The position numbers and the translations under genes were made by a program. This document shows positions 23,603 to 35,376 of a DNA stretch of 64,000 bases, piece by piece. Source of the DNA: Hypericum androsaemum. Lineage: Eukaryota > Streptophyta > Magnoliopsida > Malpighiales > Hypericaceae. Position 1 is the stretch's first letter; every line of letters starts with the position of its first letter. A model generated the notes under the pieces. The model saw only the letters and a program-made list of their open reading frames with translations, was not told the origin of the DNA and did no database searches. The DNA lies in contig OZ023181.1 in NCBI GenBank assembly GCA_963995505.1, positions 17,852,221-17,916,220 on the forward strand, given 5' to 3'.

Positions 23603-26600
23603 TAAAGTAGAGATCTTCATTAAAAACGAAATGGAAATTAGTAACAATAATGACACCACTTCCGCGTTAAACGAAGGTTTTAACGGCTTAATTTTTCATC
23701 TACTATTAAGATTGCACGTGAGAAATTAAGTAACAAAAAATTATCGCTCTATGTTATGCTAGTCATTGCCATGGCTCGAATAGAACCACCGAACATGCAG
23801 TTCTGATAACCTAAACTTTAGACGTGGTCAAGGTTTTGGTTATGTTTTCAATTTTTAAGGAACTGATTTAACCATGGACTTGTGAAACTATGTCGCATTC
23901 AGATTCTTTTAGAGTTAAACCGTGTAATTTTTTGATAAGTTTATTATTAATATAATGTTGGTAACTTATAGCTGTGTAATTTTTTTAGTTTTTTTTAAAA
24001 AAAATTGAATAATTGTTTTAGCCGTAACTAGCAATTTTGTGAACTGTCTCGAATCTTGTTGAAAGGTTCCGCTTCAGATTCTATATTTCCAGAATCGTGG
24101 AACCTGCAACCGCAACTAGAGATTTCGAAATTGTGACCAGAGTTATGGTGTGCGATTCATCTTAAATCTCTATTAGTCGGTTTAGTATCTTGAACAAACA
24201 AATTGCCTTGACGCATGACTTTGCACTTTCATGATTGCATCTGATTTATCAGGCTCCTGTAATTATCATATGGGAAGAAGAGTGAAGAGGAAGAAGTGTG
24301 TCATCCACTAACACACATGTACTGTGTTTATTTTGGGCGTCATCACGTGAGCTTTTGATTAGGGTGGCAGACTAAAGCCCACAAAAGTTCCATCGTTGTC
24401 TCTTCTTAATTTATTTTGTTGTTTTTCGTATCAGCCTCTTCTATATTTCTGGTACAGGCAGGAAGGACATGTGCTGCCATAGATATGGATTGTTTCTACC
24501 CTTCTTTATAGCTAATAACTTTTTTCGAAAGGAACAAAGCTATGTAATAACTTCAGTCAATAAATTGGATATCGAGATTTTATTTAAGGTTGTGGCTTTA
24601 AAAGAAGTACACACATTATATAGGATAAAAATAAATATATGAACAAAGAAATTAGCAAAACATGTGCTAGACATAATACGATAAGGATTTGATTTGATGT
24701 ACGATATCGTCATTAGCCTCGTGGTAGAAATGGTGGTCGTGGCTATGATCGGAGTGAAAATTAACATACAACCATTCACAAAACTACATTGAGGATGCAA
24801 TTTTGTGTAGATGATCACGGAAAAATCACGAAGCTCCGTCGATATTGAAATTGATGAATCCCGCGGTGGTCGCTGCCAAAAAAACTAAGATCTCACATTA
24901 GAGTGAGAGTGGAGTAATCTGGTATGCGAGTATAATTAAAATCAGTGTCCCGTCCTCTATTTTCTTAGTTCGACATTTTCTTTCGCCCTAAGCGACTCGT
25001 AGATTCTTAATATTTAACTATTTGTTTAAGTTGATTTGCATTTCAATGCTCCAGTGTGCTTGTCCTGCGTCTACGATACTGTTTAATTAATTTGCACACA
25101 TCACCCTCGATAATTGCTGGTATCTTTCCACTTGATTTTTTTAGTTATGCTGCAATCAGATCCACGCCAAGGAATAACATAGATCTAAGTCAAACTCTAT
25201 TAGAAAACTATATATTTTAACTTAATTAAAAATATCGAATCTGGATTATGAGTTCTACCACTTTACATAATTTCGATTGATTCAAATCTGAATTACATTT
25301 TTCAACAGATTCTAAAATACCAATTAATTTCTACCACTATATTTTAACTCAAAAATTGAGTTACATAATTTTCATTTTTCTTACATCGCGCACAAATATA
25401 TTCGATAATTTTTCATTCTGGCTTTTAAAAAATCATGTCCTCCACCTTTTCAATTATAGTGGTAGAAATTAATTTCTGCCATTATATTTTAACTCAAAAA
25501 TTGAGTTACATGGTTTTCATTTTTCTTACATCGCGCACAAATAGATTCGATAATTTTTCATTCTGGCTTTTAAAAAATCATTTTCTCCAGCTTTTCAATT
25601 CTAGTAACCTTGTGAATATATTCCCATGAATTCTAAAAAAAATATACTTTCCCATTAATCAATTGGGGTAATGTTTGCTTAATCTGGACGGCTTAGGTTG
25701 TTGAGCTTTCCAAGACATTGGTCAAATTGCTGTTTGGCATCCGAGGCACAGGGACGACCACCACTCCTCAAAAGGAGCCAGAAACCAACAAAGAAAAATA
25801 TAATAAAAATGAAAAGACAGAAAATTTGAGACAAAAAATGATCCTTCTTTTTCTGAAAAAATGAGACAAATTATCTGGTTGTCTATATTAATATATAGTT
25901 AATTGGGTGTCATTATCTTGGATTTGTACTTATATACCCAGCGAGGTTGGTACTAATTGTCAGTTCATGCATTGCATCCTCTTGGAAATTGCACATGTGA
26001 TATGATATAATTTTATATCAAAAAATGTAATGATATAATAAAAATTTTCACTAAATTACGTAATCAAATACAAATTGACAATTTTTCTTCCGCAAAGCAA
26101 TTTTAAGATAATTACGGTAAGCGAAATAATAAGATTTGGATCAACAGAAAATCAAAATTAAATATAAAGAAAGTAAATTACGTAGGATCAGCCATAAATC
26201 TAAAATATTAAAAATTAAATGCGAAAATATAACTTTGCCCTTAAAAAAGAAACAAGTAAAGAACTCAAATCATCGTGGTTTTTCCAAATTATTTACCCCC
26301 AATCTCTGGTGGGCGTCCGCTGTTTACTTTCTCCTTCCTCGCACTATGTAGAAATATCAAATATCTATTGAAGATGTCTAACTCAAAACTAAATTAGTCC
26401 GTAACATATCTAGAGTTGAGAAGGTTAAAAAAAATTAATAACTATCGATACTTGGTGAGTAAGATGACAACAGATCTTACCTTGTTTCTCATAATTCGGT
26501 GAATCAATTCACACCACATACAAAAATGACAAAAACTTTGTTTAATAAAATAACAAAGCTTAATACCGTCTAAAATTTCAAAATTTAAAAAAAAGTTAGT

Positions 26601-27326
26601 GACAGAGTTGGTAGCTGCAAAGGAGTTTAGTTTCCTAGTATTTATTTATGTATAAAATGCTTCCACCATTCAAGTTTCCCGCTCTCTTACACTGACGCTT
26701 CCTCTACCCAGTACACACCAAATTAAAAAAATAATTAAAATTAAAGAGACAGACCAATCAGTACTTAGCTTCTTCTCTTCTCTAATCACTTCCCAATTTC
26801 TTCCAACAAACTTTTATCTTTATTAGTAATATTGAGATTCTTAATGGGTTTTTTTTGGCCTAAATGAAGCATCCATCCATCCATCTTTCCCTTTCTCTCA
26901 TTTTCAAGTGGGGGAAAAAGTCATGGAGAAAAGTAGAGATGTCCATTCTTATCTCCAGCCAATGAAAGTATAGCTCCACTCCCTCTTTCTCTCTCTAATT
27001 GTCTCCTGTTTTCTATTACAAATAAATGAAGCTGGACTTTGGAGATGGCTGCTTGTAGTTTTTTTTAATCTGGGAATTGTGAATCCTGAACTGGGTTTTT
27101 CTGGTTGGTGCTTAAAGCAGAAAACTTTGGCCTAATTACTGTACTAAAGATGAAAAAGTTGTGGACTTTAGATCCAAAAAACCTGAATTTGGTTTCTTTC
27201 ACATGCCTCAAGAAAAGAATATAGCTTCTGCCTTTTTTTACCCTGCCTTGTCTATGCCTTTTGCTTTTCTCTTTAGCCTAATTCTATTTATTAATCTCCC
27301 TGTTTCTTGCATTTGGAATTGGGTTC
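23603..27326. other. AT-rich intergenic DNA with one tandem duplication
   Basis: No gene motif was recognised. The last about 600 bp (26.7-27.3 kb) contain CT-rich tracts and probably hold the promoter and 5' UTR of the DUF547 gene. Frames at 24540-24818 (minus) and 27161-27484 (plus) lack family motifs; the latter overlaps the real first exon in another frame. Confidence 0.45.
25321..25608. repeat. Tandem duplication, about 145-bp unit, two copies
   Basis: AATTTCTACCACTATATTTT at 25326 recurs as AATTTCTGCCATTATATTTT at 25471. The copies stay aligned through TTACATCGCGCACAAATA and TTTTTCATTCTGGCTTTTAA. Only scattered single-base differences are seen. No function is suggested by the sequence. 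Confidence 0.85.
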
Positions 27327-29762
27327 ATGAAGGAGGAGAAGATGCAGACTGCAGGGAGAAGAGTGGTCACTGCACAGAGATCAACAGTAAACCGACGACG
27401 ATCCAATCGGGAAAGGAAGTTGGCCTTGCTTCAAGATGTACTCGCATTCTCCTTGTTGTTATGAAGAATCTGATTCTTAGTTGACTCTGCTTGTCTTGTT
27501 TAGAAGTTGAAGAATTGGGATTGCCGAGTTGATTTCTACTTGTTCAATGCTATTTGCAGGTTGATAAGCTGAAGAAGAAACTTAGACACGAAGAGAACGT
27601 TCACAGGGCGTTGGAGAGGGCGTTTACTCGACCGTTAGGAGCTCTGCCTCGGCTGCCTCCTTATCTCCCTCCATATGTGAGTATCATTACTCTACTCGAT
27701 TGAATTAGATGGGATAGTTGCAGTGACCAAAGGATGGAAGTAGGAGTGACCCAGGTGCTAAATTAAGGCAAGGTGGTTTGTGTTTCTTATGGTTTCTTAT
27801 TTCAGGTGTTGGAGCTGCTCGCCGAGGTGGCTGTTTTGGAAGAGGAGGTCGTTCGGCTCGAAGAGCAAGTGGTGAATTTTCGGCAAGGGCTCTATCAGGA
27901 AGCTGCATTTACATCATCTAGGAAGAGCATTGACTATGCTACTGATGTTGCTGACACACCATCAACAGTCAAATCCAAGCACTCACGATCCAAGTCCTCG
28001 CTTTGCCAAAGTGATGTTAATTCAGCTTCATTGGCTTTCAAGCTTCAGCCTTCTCTTGCCAGAAGTACCTCAAGTAGGAAGTTTTTCTCTTCTGATTCAA
28101 CGGGCGAGCGATCAGTTCAGAGCCTTTTTAGCAGGCCACCGAACGGGAAGGAAGTTCCTCGCAGGCATAATTCCTCATCTCCATCAGATGATCAGAGAGG
28201 AAAGGAGAATCTGACGTGCGCAAATTCTGGAAAGGAGAGGATGTCTCCGGGAAAGAAATTCGCCAAAATTATGTTGCCGACACCAGACGAGGACTCAGAG
28301 AAGTTCTCGGACTCTTCAAAGTTACAGGTAGAAAGCAGATTGTTGGACCATGAAAGAGCTCAAGAGAGCTCTTCTGATCATTCAAATGAAAGGGTATCGG
28401 AATTAAGCTTCACACCGAACAAGTTATCCGAGGATACTTTGAAGTGCTTGTCCAGCATCTTCTTAAGACTGAGTGCGTCGAAGGATAAAGCACCGGATGG
28501 AAGAAGTGAAGCTGGAGAACCTTATTGTATCTCTTCAGAGGTTAAAGCTAGAGACATTGGTTGCTACAAGTATCTATTTGCTGTTGAAGCTTCCTCCATT
28601 GATCTCAATCGCACGAGATCTTCTTTGTTTTCGATCCATAGGCTCAAGTAAGTCTCCGATTTCGCCTGATCTTTGTTGAACCAAACGAAAGTATGTGTTC
28701 ACTCAGTCTTAATGATGTGTACTCAGGTTCCTGCTGGGAAAGCTTGCTGCTGTTAAGTTGGAAGGCCTTACACATCAGCAGAAGCTTGCTTTTTGGATAA
28801 ACATCTACAATTCTTGTATCATGAATGTAAGTTTCCCAACAGGCAATCCATATGGCACACAAACTGGTCAATAAACTTCCATGCGACTAAATCCGCCCGC
28901 CTGCAATCCGAACTGATATTTCCTTTCAGGCGATTTTGGAGCATGGTGTACCCGAAACTCCGGAGATGGTCGTGGCACTGATGCAAAAGGCAACAATCAA
29001 CGTGGGAAGCCACTTGCTTAACGCAATCACAATCGAACATTTTATACTGAGGCTCCCTTTTCACTTGAAATTCGTAAGTTCTTCATTGCTCTAAAAGGCT
29101 TCAAGTAAAGTTACCACAGAGGAACTTTACATTCCAAGCAGTCTATGTACACTAAGAAAATTCTTCAACATGTAGACTTGTCCGAAGGCAGCAAAGAGCG
29201 AGGAAATGAAAGCGCGCAGCGTCTATGGATTGGAGTGGTCTGAACCATTGGTTACTTTCGCACTCTCCTGCGGAGGCCAGTCATCACCAGCGGTAAGTTC
29301 ATCCTAGCCCGAAACTTCCTTGTTACGTAGGACGTTCAAGGCAATACAGAAATGCATCATGAAACACAAATAGCATCTTCAAAATGATTACAGAAAACTG
29401 CTTGATGTTCCTGATAAATGTACTTAAAAGAGGGTACTGGTGCGTTGCGATAAATGCAGGTGAGGGTGTACACAGCCTCACAGGTCGAAGAGGAACTAGA
29501 AGCAGCAAAGAGAGACTACTTGCAGGCGGCAGTCGGAATTTCTAGGACAAACAAGTTAGTAATCCCAAAGCTGTTGGATTGGTACCTGCTCGACTTTGCA
29601 AAGGACATCGAATCGCTGGTCGACTGGGTCTGCTTGCAGCTTCCGGACGAAATCAGGAAGGAAGCAGTCCGATGCCTGGAGAGAAGAGGGAGGGAGCCCA
29701 TGTCACAGCTTGTGCAAGTGATGCCGTGCAATTTCAGCTTCAGATTGCTGTTACATAGGTGA
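27327..29762 (+). CDS. DUF547 protein with N-terminal MIP1-type leucine zipper
   Basis: Seven exons fit GT-AG rules and keep frame: 27327-27437, 27560-27676, 27806-28647, 28727-28826, 28930-29073, 29176-29292 and 29460-29762, giving 577 aa. Residues about 25-110 form the conserved coiled coil (Lzipper-MIP1): [45 protein letters not shown], then [21 protein letters not shown] long Ser-rich, poorly conserved middle follows. From about residue 355 the DUF547 domain has [38 protein letters not shown] and the C-terminal half up to FSFRLLLHR. Snapdragon MIP1, a relative, binds a MADS-box factor; the biochemical role of DUF547 is unknown. All exons look intact and the length is normal for the family. 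The start has no competing in-frame ATG that improves the family match. Confidence 0.9.
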
Positions 29763-30783
29763 AACGACATTCTTCTCCAGAGCTTAGTTTTCTCCCAAAC
29801 ATCATCTGTGCACCGCATGTATGGAGGTAAATATACAGAAATGTAATCCCCAAATGCAGAACAAGACTAATAGGTCCGTTCGTTTTTCGAACGGTTCGTT
29901 AAGATCGATTCTTAGAATACGTCAAGGGTTTAGGGTAAATTTCTACTCATCCTGGACAAAGGAGTTGCAGCTTATTTCAGGCTCAGCCTCCTCCATCTGT
30001 CTGAAGGAGACGATAAAGGCTTCATATTGTCTAAACATAAAGCTGGTTAACATTACAAAACAGGTTTCGCCCGCGGGGACAATGCACCCCAGTTCTAGTG
30101 CTGAAGCCATTTTTGTTCCGAAACCTTATATAGTAGCATTCGAGTGCATGTTCACCAGCACGAACCCAGATTCGCTAGCCTGGACCAAGGTTCTCACCAG
30201 CTTTTCCTCGTAATTCCCGCTTGCACGCCCCTGGATTGAAAGGATGATGACAATCCATCTACCAAGATCTGATAGAGAACATCAACACTTGAACTTTTAC
30301 CTGCATAATACCAGACCAAGGCTGAGAAGAGACTAAGGTAAGCCGTCGTTTAGTCTGTGCTTGTGATTCCATGTTGCTAGAGTTATCCTGGCTCGAACCA
30401 TTTCTCAAAGGGGGTTTATGGAGGAACTGATGCTAAACTTGCTTAAGATTCCAGTTCAGTAAAAGTAAAATCAACCTCTTCTATTGGAGTCAACTAATCC
30501 ATTACAATACAGCAACATGGTTTATGTCACTTTTCTACAATGATGGCAGAAGAACTACTACTGTACCATGGAAAACTATGATTTGGAACTCCAAATAAAA
30601 ACCTGGTAGGACAGGGACAAGTAAACAAGAAAGCAAAACTATTATAGGCCAGTTAACGATACATACATGTATAGGCGAATCTCAACTCAATCACGTGGGG
30701 CTTGGCAGAGATTTGGAAGAAGAATTAGGTCCAGAAGTGACATCGAAGAACAAAATGGAACAAGCAAAATTGTGCTTTGGATC
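29763..30783. other. Intergenic DNA between convergent genes
   Basis: It probably holds the 3' UTR of the DUF547 gene and that of the TWD40-1 relic. An open frame at 29821-30213 (plus) and the minus-strand frame opposite (for example MASALELGCIVPAGETCFV near 30090) have no family I recognise; the minus-strand frame also has an internal stop. I do not call a gene. Confidence 0.45.
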
Positions 30784-31595
30784 TCAGCCGAATGGAGAAG
30801 GAACTAGTACACCGAGGGCATCTGATCTTTTAATGCTGCCCATACCACAGATGATGCATCCCGGCGCTGATACAGCTGAAAATTTTGCCCCACATAAATC
30901 ACAAACATCGTACCCAATAGTTGGCAGGCGACTGAGTGTGGCAGCGCAGAACTGCGAAGGATCTTCCAGAGGATCAATGGATTTGTTGGAAGCACCCCTC
31001 TGAAACACATGACAATCAAGCTTCTCAACTCGTCCTGCTTGCTTGGTGGAGCTTTAGACAGAAGTAGCTCAAACATCTGCTTGGAGTAAGCAAAGTTTTG
31101 AACTTCCATATTCCTTTTGATGGCAGTTCGTATGCAATTAATTCAATGCTTCGCTAGAAGAGGCAAGGAACTAAGATGTCGTGACAGTCTTGCCATCTCG
31201 TCTTTTGCACTGAGTGTGCTAGCCCCCTGAACTCTCTGAAGCCGCACAATTTCCTGTCATATGCCAATAAGTTCTACTCAGCATTGCTATGTAGCTTCCA
31301 TTAATTGTCGCACAATTTTGGGGAATTCGACAAGTTGGAATATATATGAAGCAGAAAATGATCAATGGATTTCATCAAAAACAAAGAATATGCTTGGTAC
31401 CTGAAGTAGAGTAACTGCTAGTTTGTACTGAGCTATGATTGTTGCTTGTGCTTTAATATCAGCTCCACGAGACTGATCCTTGGCTAAGGCTAAGAAAGCT
31501 TCATCAAAGCAGGATAATGCATCGGGAAGTTGATTCTGATCTAGGTGGAGAAGTCCAATCTTCAAGCATAATGAAGCAGCCGCCCCTGGAGGAAC
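30784..31595 (-). pseudogene. TWD40-1: 3' end of a TWD40-1 homologue (TPLATE/TSET complex subunit), disrupted
   Basis: The exon 31595-31401 encodes VPPGAAASLCLKIGLL, then HLDQNQLPDALSCFDEAFLA and ADIKAQATIIAQYKLAVTLL. The next exon starts at 31253 (EIVRLQRVQGAS...LSAKDEMARLSRHLSSL), continues through MEVQNFAYSKQMFELLLSKA, and ends at the stop at 30784 with YDVCDLCGAKF and CIICGMGSIKRSDAL. This matches the C terminus of Arabidopsis TWD40-1 (At3g50590), a beta-propeller/alpha-solenoid subunit of the endocytic TPLATE complex. A TGA at 31145-31143 falls inside the conserved PLLAKH-INCIRTAIKRN stretch, and a frameshift near 31015 separates the last part. The upstream exon joins a truncated copia element about 95 bp further on. 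It cannot encode the normal protein. Confidence 0.85.
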
Positions 31596-31694
31596 CTATT
31601 ACCAACCAAGCCACAAGAATGAAATGGAGGAAGGAAATAGAAATGAAGTGGGCAGGACAGATAAATTGTAACACAATCATGCATAACCAGGTTT

Positions 31695-34471
31695 GACTCA
31701 GGAGCCACCTCATGTGAAGTGACTTGTTGTTCCTTATTTTTCCCAAATCTGTTCCTAGGGACAGATTTGTTCCTGTGATAAACTTTAATGGCTTGGTCAA
31801 GATTTTCGTACCTGTTTTCTTCTTCATTCACATTTGTTTGTTGATCATCACTATTCTGAGTTTTTTCTTCTCCGTCTTCTTCTTCCTCAGTAGGAGAATG
31901 ATCAGTTGTTGCCTCCATTTCTGTTTCAGGGTAGACATCTTGATAGGTAACCCGAATTCTGTTGAAGTCTTGAGTTTCATTAACACTCTTCTCCCCCTGA
32001 AACTCATCAGCAAATTCTGCAGATAATTTGTTCAAATAATATGCATGTTCTTCAACAAAGGTGATGTCCCTTGTTAAATATTTCTGTTTAGTTTTAGGAT
32101 TATAGCATTTGTACCTCTTAGTAACAGAAGAGTAACCCAGGAAAATGCATTTCTCAGCTTTTGGGTCATGCTTATCTCTCTTCATGCTAGGAATAAGAGC
32201 ATAACACACACACCCAAAAGTTTTAAGATGATCTAGTTCATAGATCTTTGAAAAAAGAGTTCAAGAGGGGATTTAAACTTTAAAATCTTACTTGGAGTCC
32301 TATTTATTAGATAACAAGAAGTGAGAATGGCATCAGACCAGTAGGACTTGGGCACATTCATTTGAAATCTAATAGCTCTAGCAACTTCAAGTAAGTGACG
32401 ATTTTTTCTCTCAGTTACACCATTCTGTTGAGGGGTGTAGGTGCAAGATTTTTGATGAATAATGCCAAGATCTTTAAGTAATTTTGACAGATTTAGTTAT
32501 TCAGTTCCGTTGTCAGACCTCAAGATCTTAATGGACTTATGGAACTGATTTGAAACCATTTTTCTAAACTCCTCAAATCTGTCCAAAACCTCAGTTTTAT
32601 TTTTAAGTAAGTAAAGCCAAGTGGTTTTGGAGAAATGATCTATAAAAGTAATGAAATACTTGAACCCATCATAGGACATATTTGGGGAAGTCCAGAGATC
32701 AGTATGCACAAGTTCAAAAGGCTCCTTATATTCAGTAGTAGAAATCTGAAATACATTTCTTATGAACTTAGCCAATTTGCAGCTAGTGCAGCCATGAGCA
32801 ATGGGCTGATTACATGACAAAAGTTTGCCTAAAATAACATCAGAAGGGTGTCCTAGCCTAAGATGCCAGATTTCTGGGTTCCCTTGTGTGGATGCACTCA
32901 AAGCAACTTGATTACTTTGAGTGGATGCAATCAAGGAAGTCGTCCCATCATCAATCACATAAAGGCCATTGCTCAATCTCCCTTTACCAATCAAATTCCC
33001 TGTTTTCATGTCCTGAAATAGAACATGAACAGGGTCAAAAATAACTCTACGACCTAGGTCTTTAGTGATTTCACTAACAGACATAAGTTTAGCAGAGAGT
33101 TTGTCAATTAATAACACTTTTGACATGTAATTTTGATGCAAAAAATCCTTCTTTCCTAATCCAGAAATGGCCAGTTTGTCTCCATTGGCAACAGAGACAT
33201 TGAAAGAGTTAACTTTTTGGTTTATATTTGAAAGATCATGCTTATCAAAAGTCATATGGTGACTAGCACCAGAGTCAACAACCCAGTAGCAAGTTTTTTT
33301 CCTAAATGCAGAGTAGGTAAAAAAAGAGTTCTTACCGTTACTCTTACCCAGATCGTGTTGAGAAGAATTGGACTGCTTTTCAACTTGGATTTGACTGTTG
33401 TTGGAGTTGGATTGCATCATGCTTGATCCCCTCAGCTGCTGCAGAACCTGTTGAACAATTAAATCAACAGCAGAACTTTGATTCTCAGCTGACCTAGACT
33501 GGTCTTTGTGCTGAGATGCATTAGTATTAGGTTCAGTGGGTGCTCCAGTGGTGAGATTTGCAAAGGGCTGTTTTTGAGGCCTCAAATGTGGGTATAAAAA
33601 CTAACATTTATCTTGAGTATGACCACTCTTATTGCAATTCTCACAGTAGAGGTTTGCATTTCTGGAATTGGATTTGCCTCCTCTTCCTTTGAAGTTGCCC
33701 CTACTGCCGGGAGCACCTCTGTTTTGCTGGGAATAGAAAACACTAGTCTCAGTGTTTTCTTCCTTCCCTTTGTTGTTGATCATGATCTTCTTCCTGGTCT
33801 CCTCTTGTTGAATTCTGGCACTCACATCTTCAAAGGAAGGGAGATCAGTTGAAGTAAGGATCTGATCAATCAAGCCTTCAAACTCAGGCTTGAGTGAAGC
33901 AAGATGATCAAGGATCTTGTCTTGCTCAACTCTTTGTTGAATGGTAACAAAGTCAGAAGTGAGAGGCCTGTAGATGGCTAGCTCATTCCACAACTGTTGG
34001 GATTTCCCAAGATGCTCAATATATGAGGCTTCTTGCCTGCATTCAGCAAGTTTTTTCTTGAGCTCATAAACCTTAAATAGGTTCTTTTGATTGCCATACA
34101 TCCTCTGGAGAGAATCCCATAGCACTTTAGATGTATTTACGTGAGCAAAGATATCATAAACTTTGGGCTCCAGGGCACTATGGATCAACCTTATAACCAA
34201 GTGGTCATTGGCTTGCCACACATCAAACTCATCACCCACTTTTTCAATGGGTGAAGGAATTTTGCCAGTGACATAACCCAGCATGCCTTTGGTATTCAGG
34301 GTCATTTTGGCAGCCTGTGCCCAAGATAGATAATTCTGTCCATTTAAGAGAGTGGGTGTAAATTTGAGATGGGTGCTACTCTCACACTCAAAGGCTATGA
34401 TTTTCTTTGAGGGAATGGTGTTTGTGGTTTCTGTTGTGGCGGAGACTCAGTTGAAGGAGGAATTTCAGACA
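31695..34471 (-). pseudogene. Degraded copia-2 gag-protease-integrase
   Basis: Gag begins near 34471 (MSEIPPSTES), shifts frame early, and is clear at 34305-33601 (KVLWDSLQRMYGN, YIEHLGKSQQLWNEL), ending in a zinc knuckle CENCNKSGHTQDKC. A TAG at 33601-33603 replaces the next conserved Trp. The frame 33585-32497 carries the protease site WVVDSGASHHMTF, the pre-integrase motif IWHLRLGHPS and integrase core (HTDLW, ITFIDHFSKTTWLYLLKNK, LRSDNGTE). A stop at 32497 and further breaks follow. The frame 32209-31695 has the integrase C-terminal part (CIFLGYSSVTKRYKCYNP) and the start of the linker toward a reverse transcriptase that is missing. Confidence 0.82.
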
Positions 34472-34503
34472 TTTTTAGAACTTAATGGAAGGCTCTGATA
34501 CCA

Positions 34504-34790
34504 TGTAAATTCTGGTGAGAATAAGAATTTAATGAACTTTACCAACTTGTATTTTATTGCTTTGAATGCACCCTTTTATACAAGAGATAAAGGACACAAG
34601 GTCCAGTTTGAATTATGCCCAATAGAGCCGTTGCAGGGTCCCAACAGCTCTATTCAGGATGGGACATTTAACACATCTAGCACAGGGAGGCTAGAGACAA
34701 TAGATAGAGTGAAAACTAACTAAACTAAGAAGCTCCTAAATACTTAGGAACTAACTAAAAGAGCAGTTGAAGTCATGATGATGATCAACA
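34504..34790 (-). repeat. Single remaining LTR of copia-2
   Basis: It borders the tRNA-Met primer site directly (plus strand ...TACCA|TGTAAATTCTGG). On the minus strand it would begin TGTTGATCATCATC and end AATTTACA, giving TG...CA termini. TATAAAAG lies at about 34579-34572. The far end is provisional because the partner LTR is lost. The 226 bp between this LTR and the next element (34793-35018) are not assigned. Confidence 0.6.
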
Positions 34791-35018
34791 TGATCACCAT
34801 GAACCTTCAACTGCAGTACATTCTGCAGAAACTGCAGCAGGAGAAACAAGACTGATAAAGATTTCTTGTAGCCATTGGGGAAGCTTGAAAAGTGAGAATA
34901 ACATCTGCAAAGATGTACCTCTTGAACCTTAAAGCATCATCAACTTGACCCTCCATAAGACACTAAGTTTGTAGTAGCATACACATAATCTGTAGGACTT
35001 TAAGAGCTGTAGCTTCTG

Positions 35019-35320
35019 TGGTATGAACCGGGTTGCTACGAAGGTTGTAGCGGTGCGCGGTGGGACTCGAAGGCTTCTTGCCTTTTCGTCCTCGCGTCGT
35101 CTTGTTAAACTACGATAAAACTAGATAACTGTAAATAACTTGTTCTTATTTCTTCGCTGAATAAACCCTAGGCATCGTGACATTATATAGCCAAACGATT
35201 ACATCGGAATAGGAAAATACCTACTAGGACTCGACTACTGAATTGGAAAATACTACTAATAAAAATAGGAAATACTAGTAAAGGTAAATAGACTCCTAAA
35301 TAAGACTCTAATACGTAACA
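35019..35320 (-). repeat. LTR of the gag-only element (3' LTR in element orientation)
   Basis: 302 bp, TG...CA ends on the plus strand, differing from the 36878-37179 copy at three positions by eye. Confidence 0.9.
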
Positions 35321-35376
35321 TTTCTCCCGCCTTCGCGAGACAGCTCGTCCTCGAGCTGGCAATCCGAATATGCGTG

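Larger units (their letters stand above)
31690..34790 (-). mobile_element. Ty1/copia element truncated at its 3' half (copia-2)
   Basis: On the minus strand the order is one LTR (34790-34504), a tRNA-Met primer site TGGTATCAGAGCC (34503-34491), gag, protease and integrase. The copia sequence ends near 31690, where it meets an intron of the TWD40-1 relic. Reverse transcriptase, RNase H and the second LTR are absent, so a deletion removed them together with host exons. No target duplication can be tested because one end is lost. Confidence 0.85.

Noticed and set aside
27161..27484. 107-aa frame with a hydrophobic stretch before the DUF547 gene
   Set aside because: It overlaps the first DUF547 exon in another frame and has no family support. 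The exon starting at 27327 continues in frame into the conserved zipper.
29821..30213. 130-aa plus-strand frame and its minus-strand counterpart as a gene
   Set aside because: No family motif is recognised on either strand, and the minus-strand frame has an internal stop. It is probably chance or UTR.
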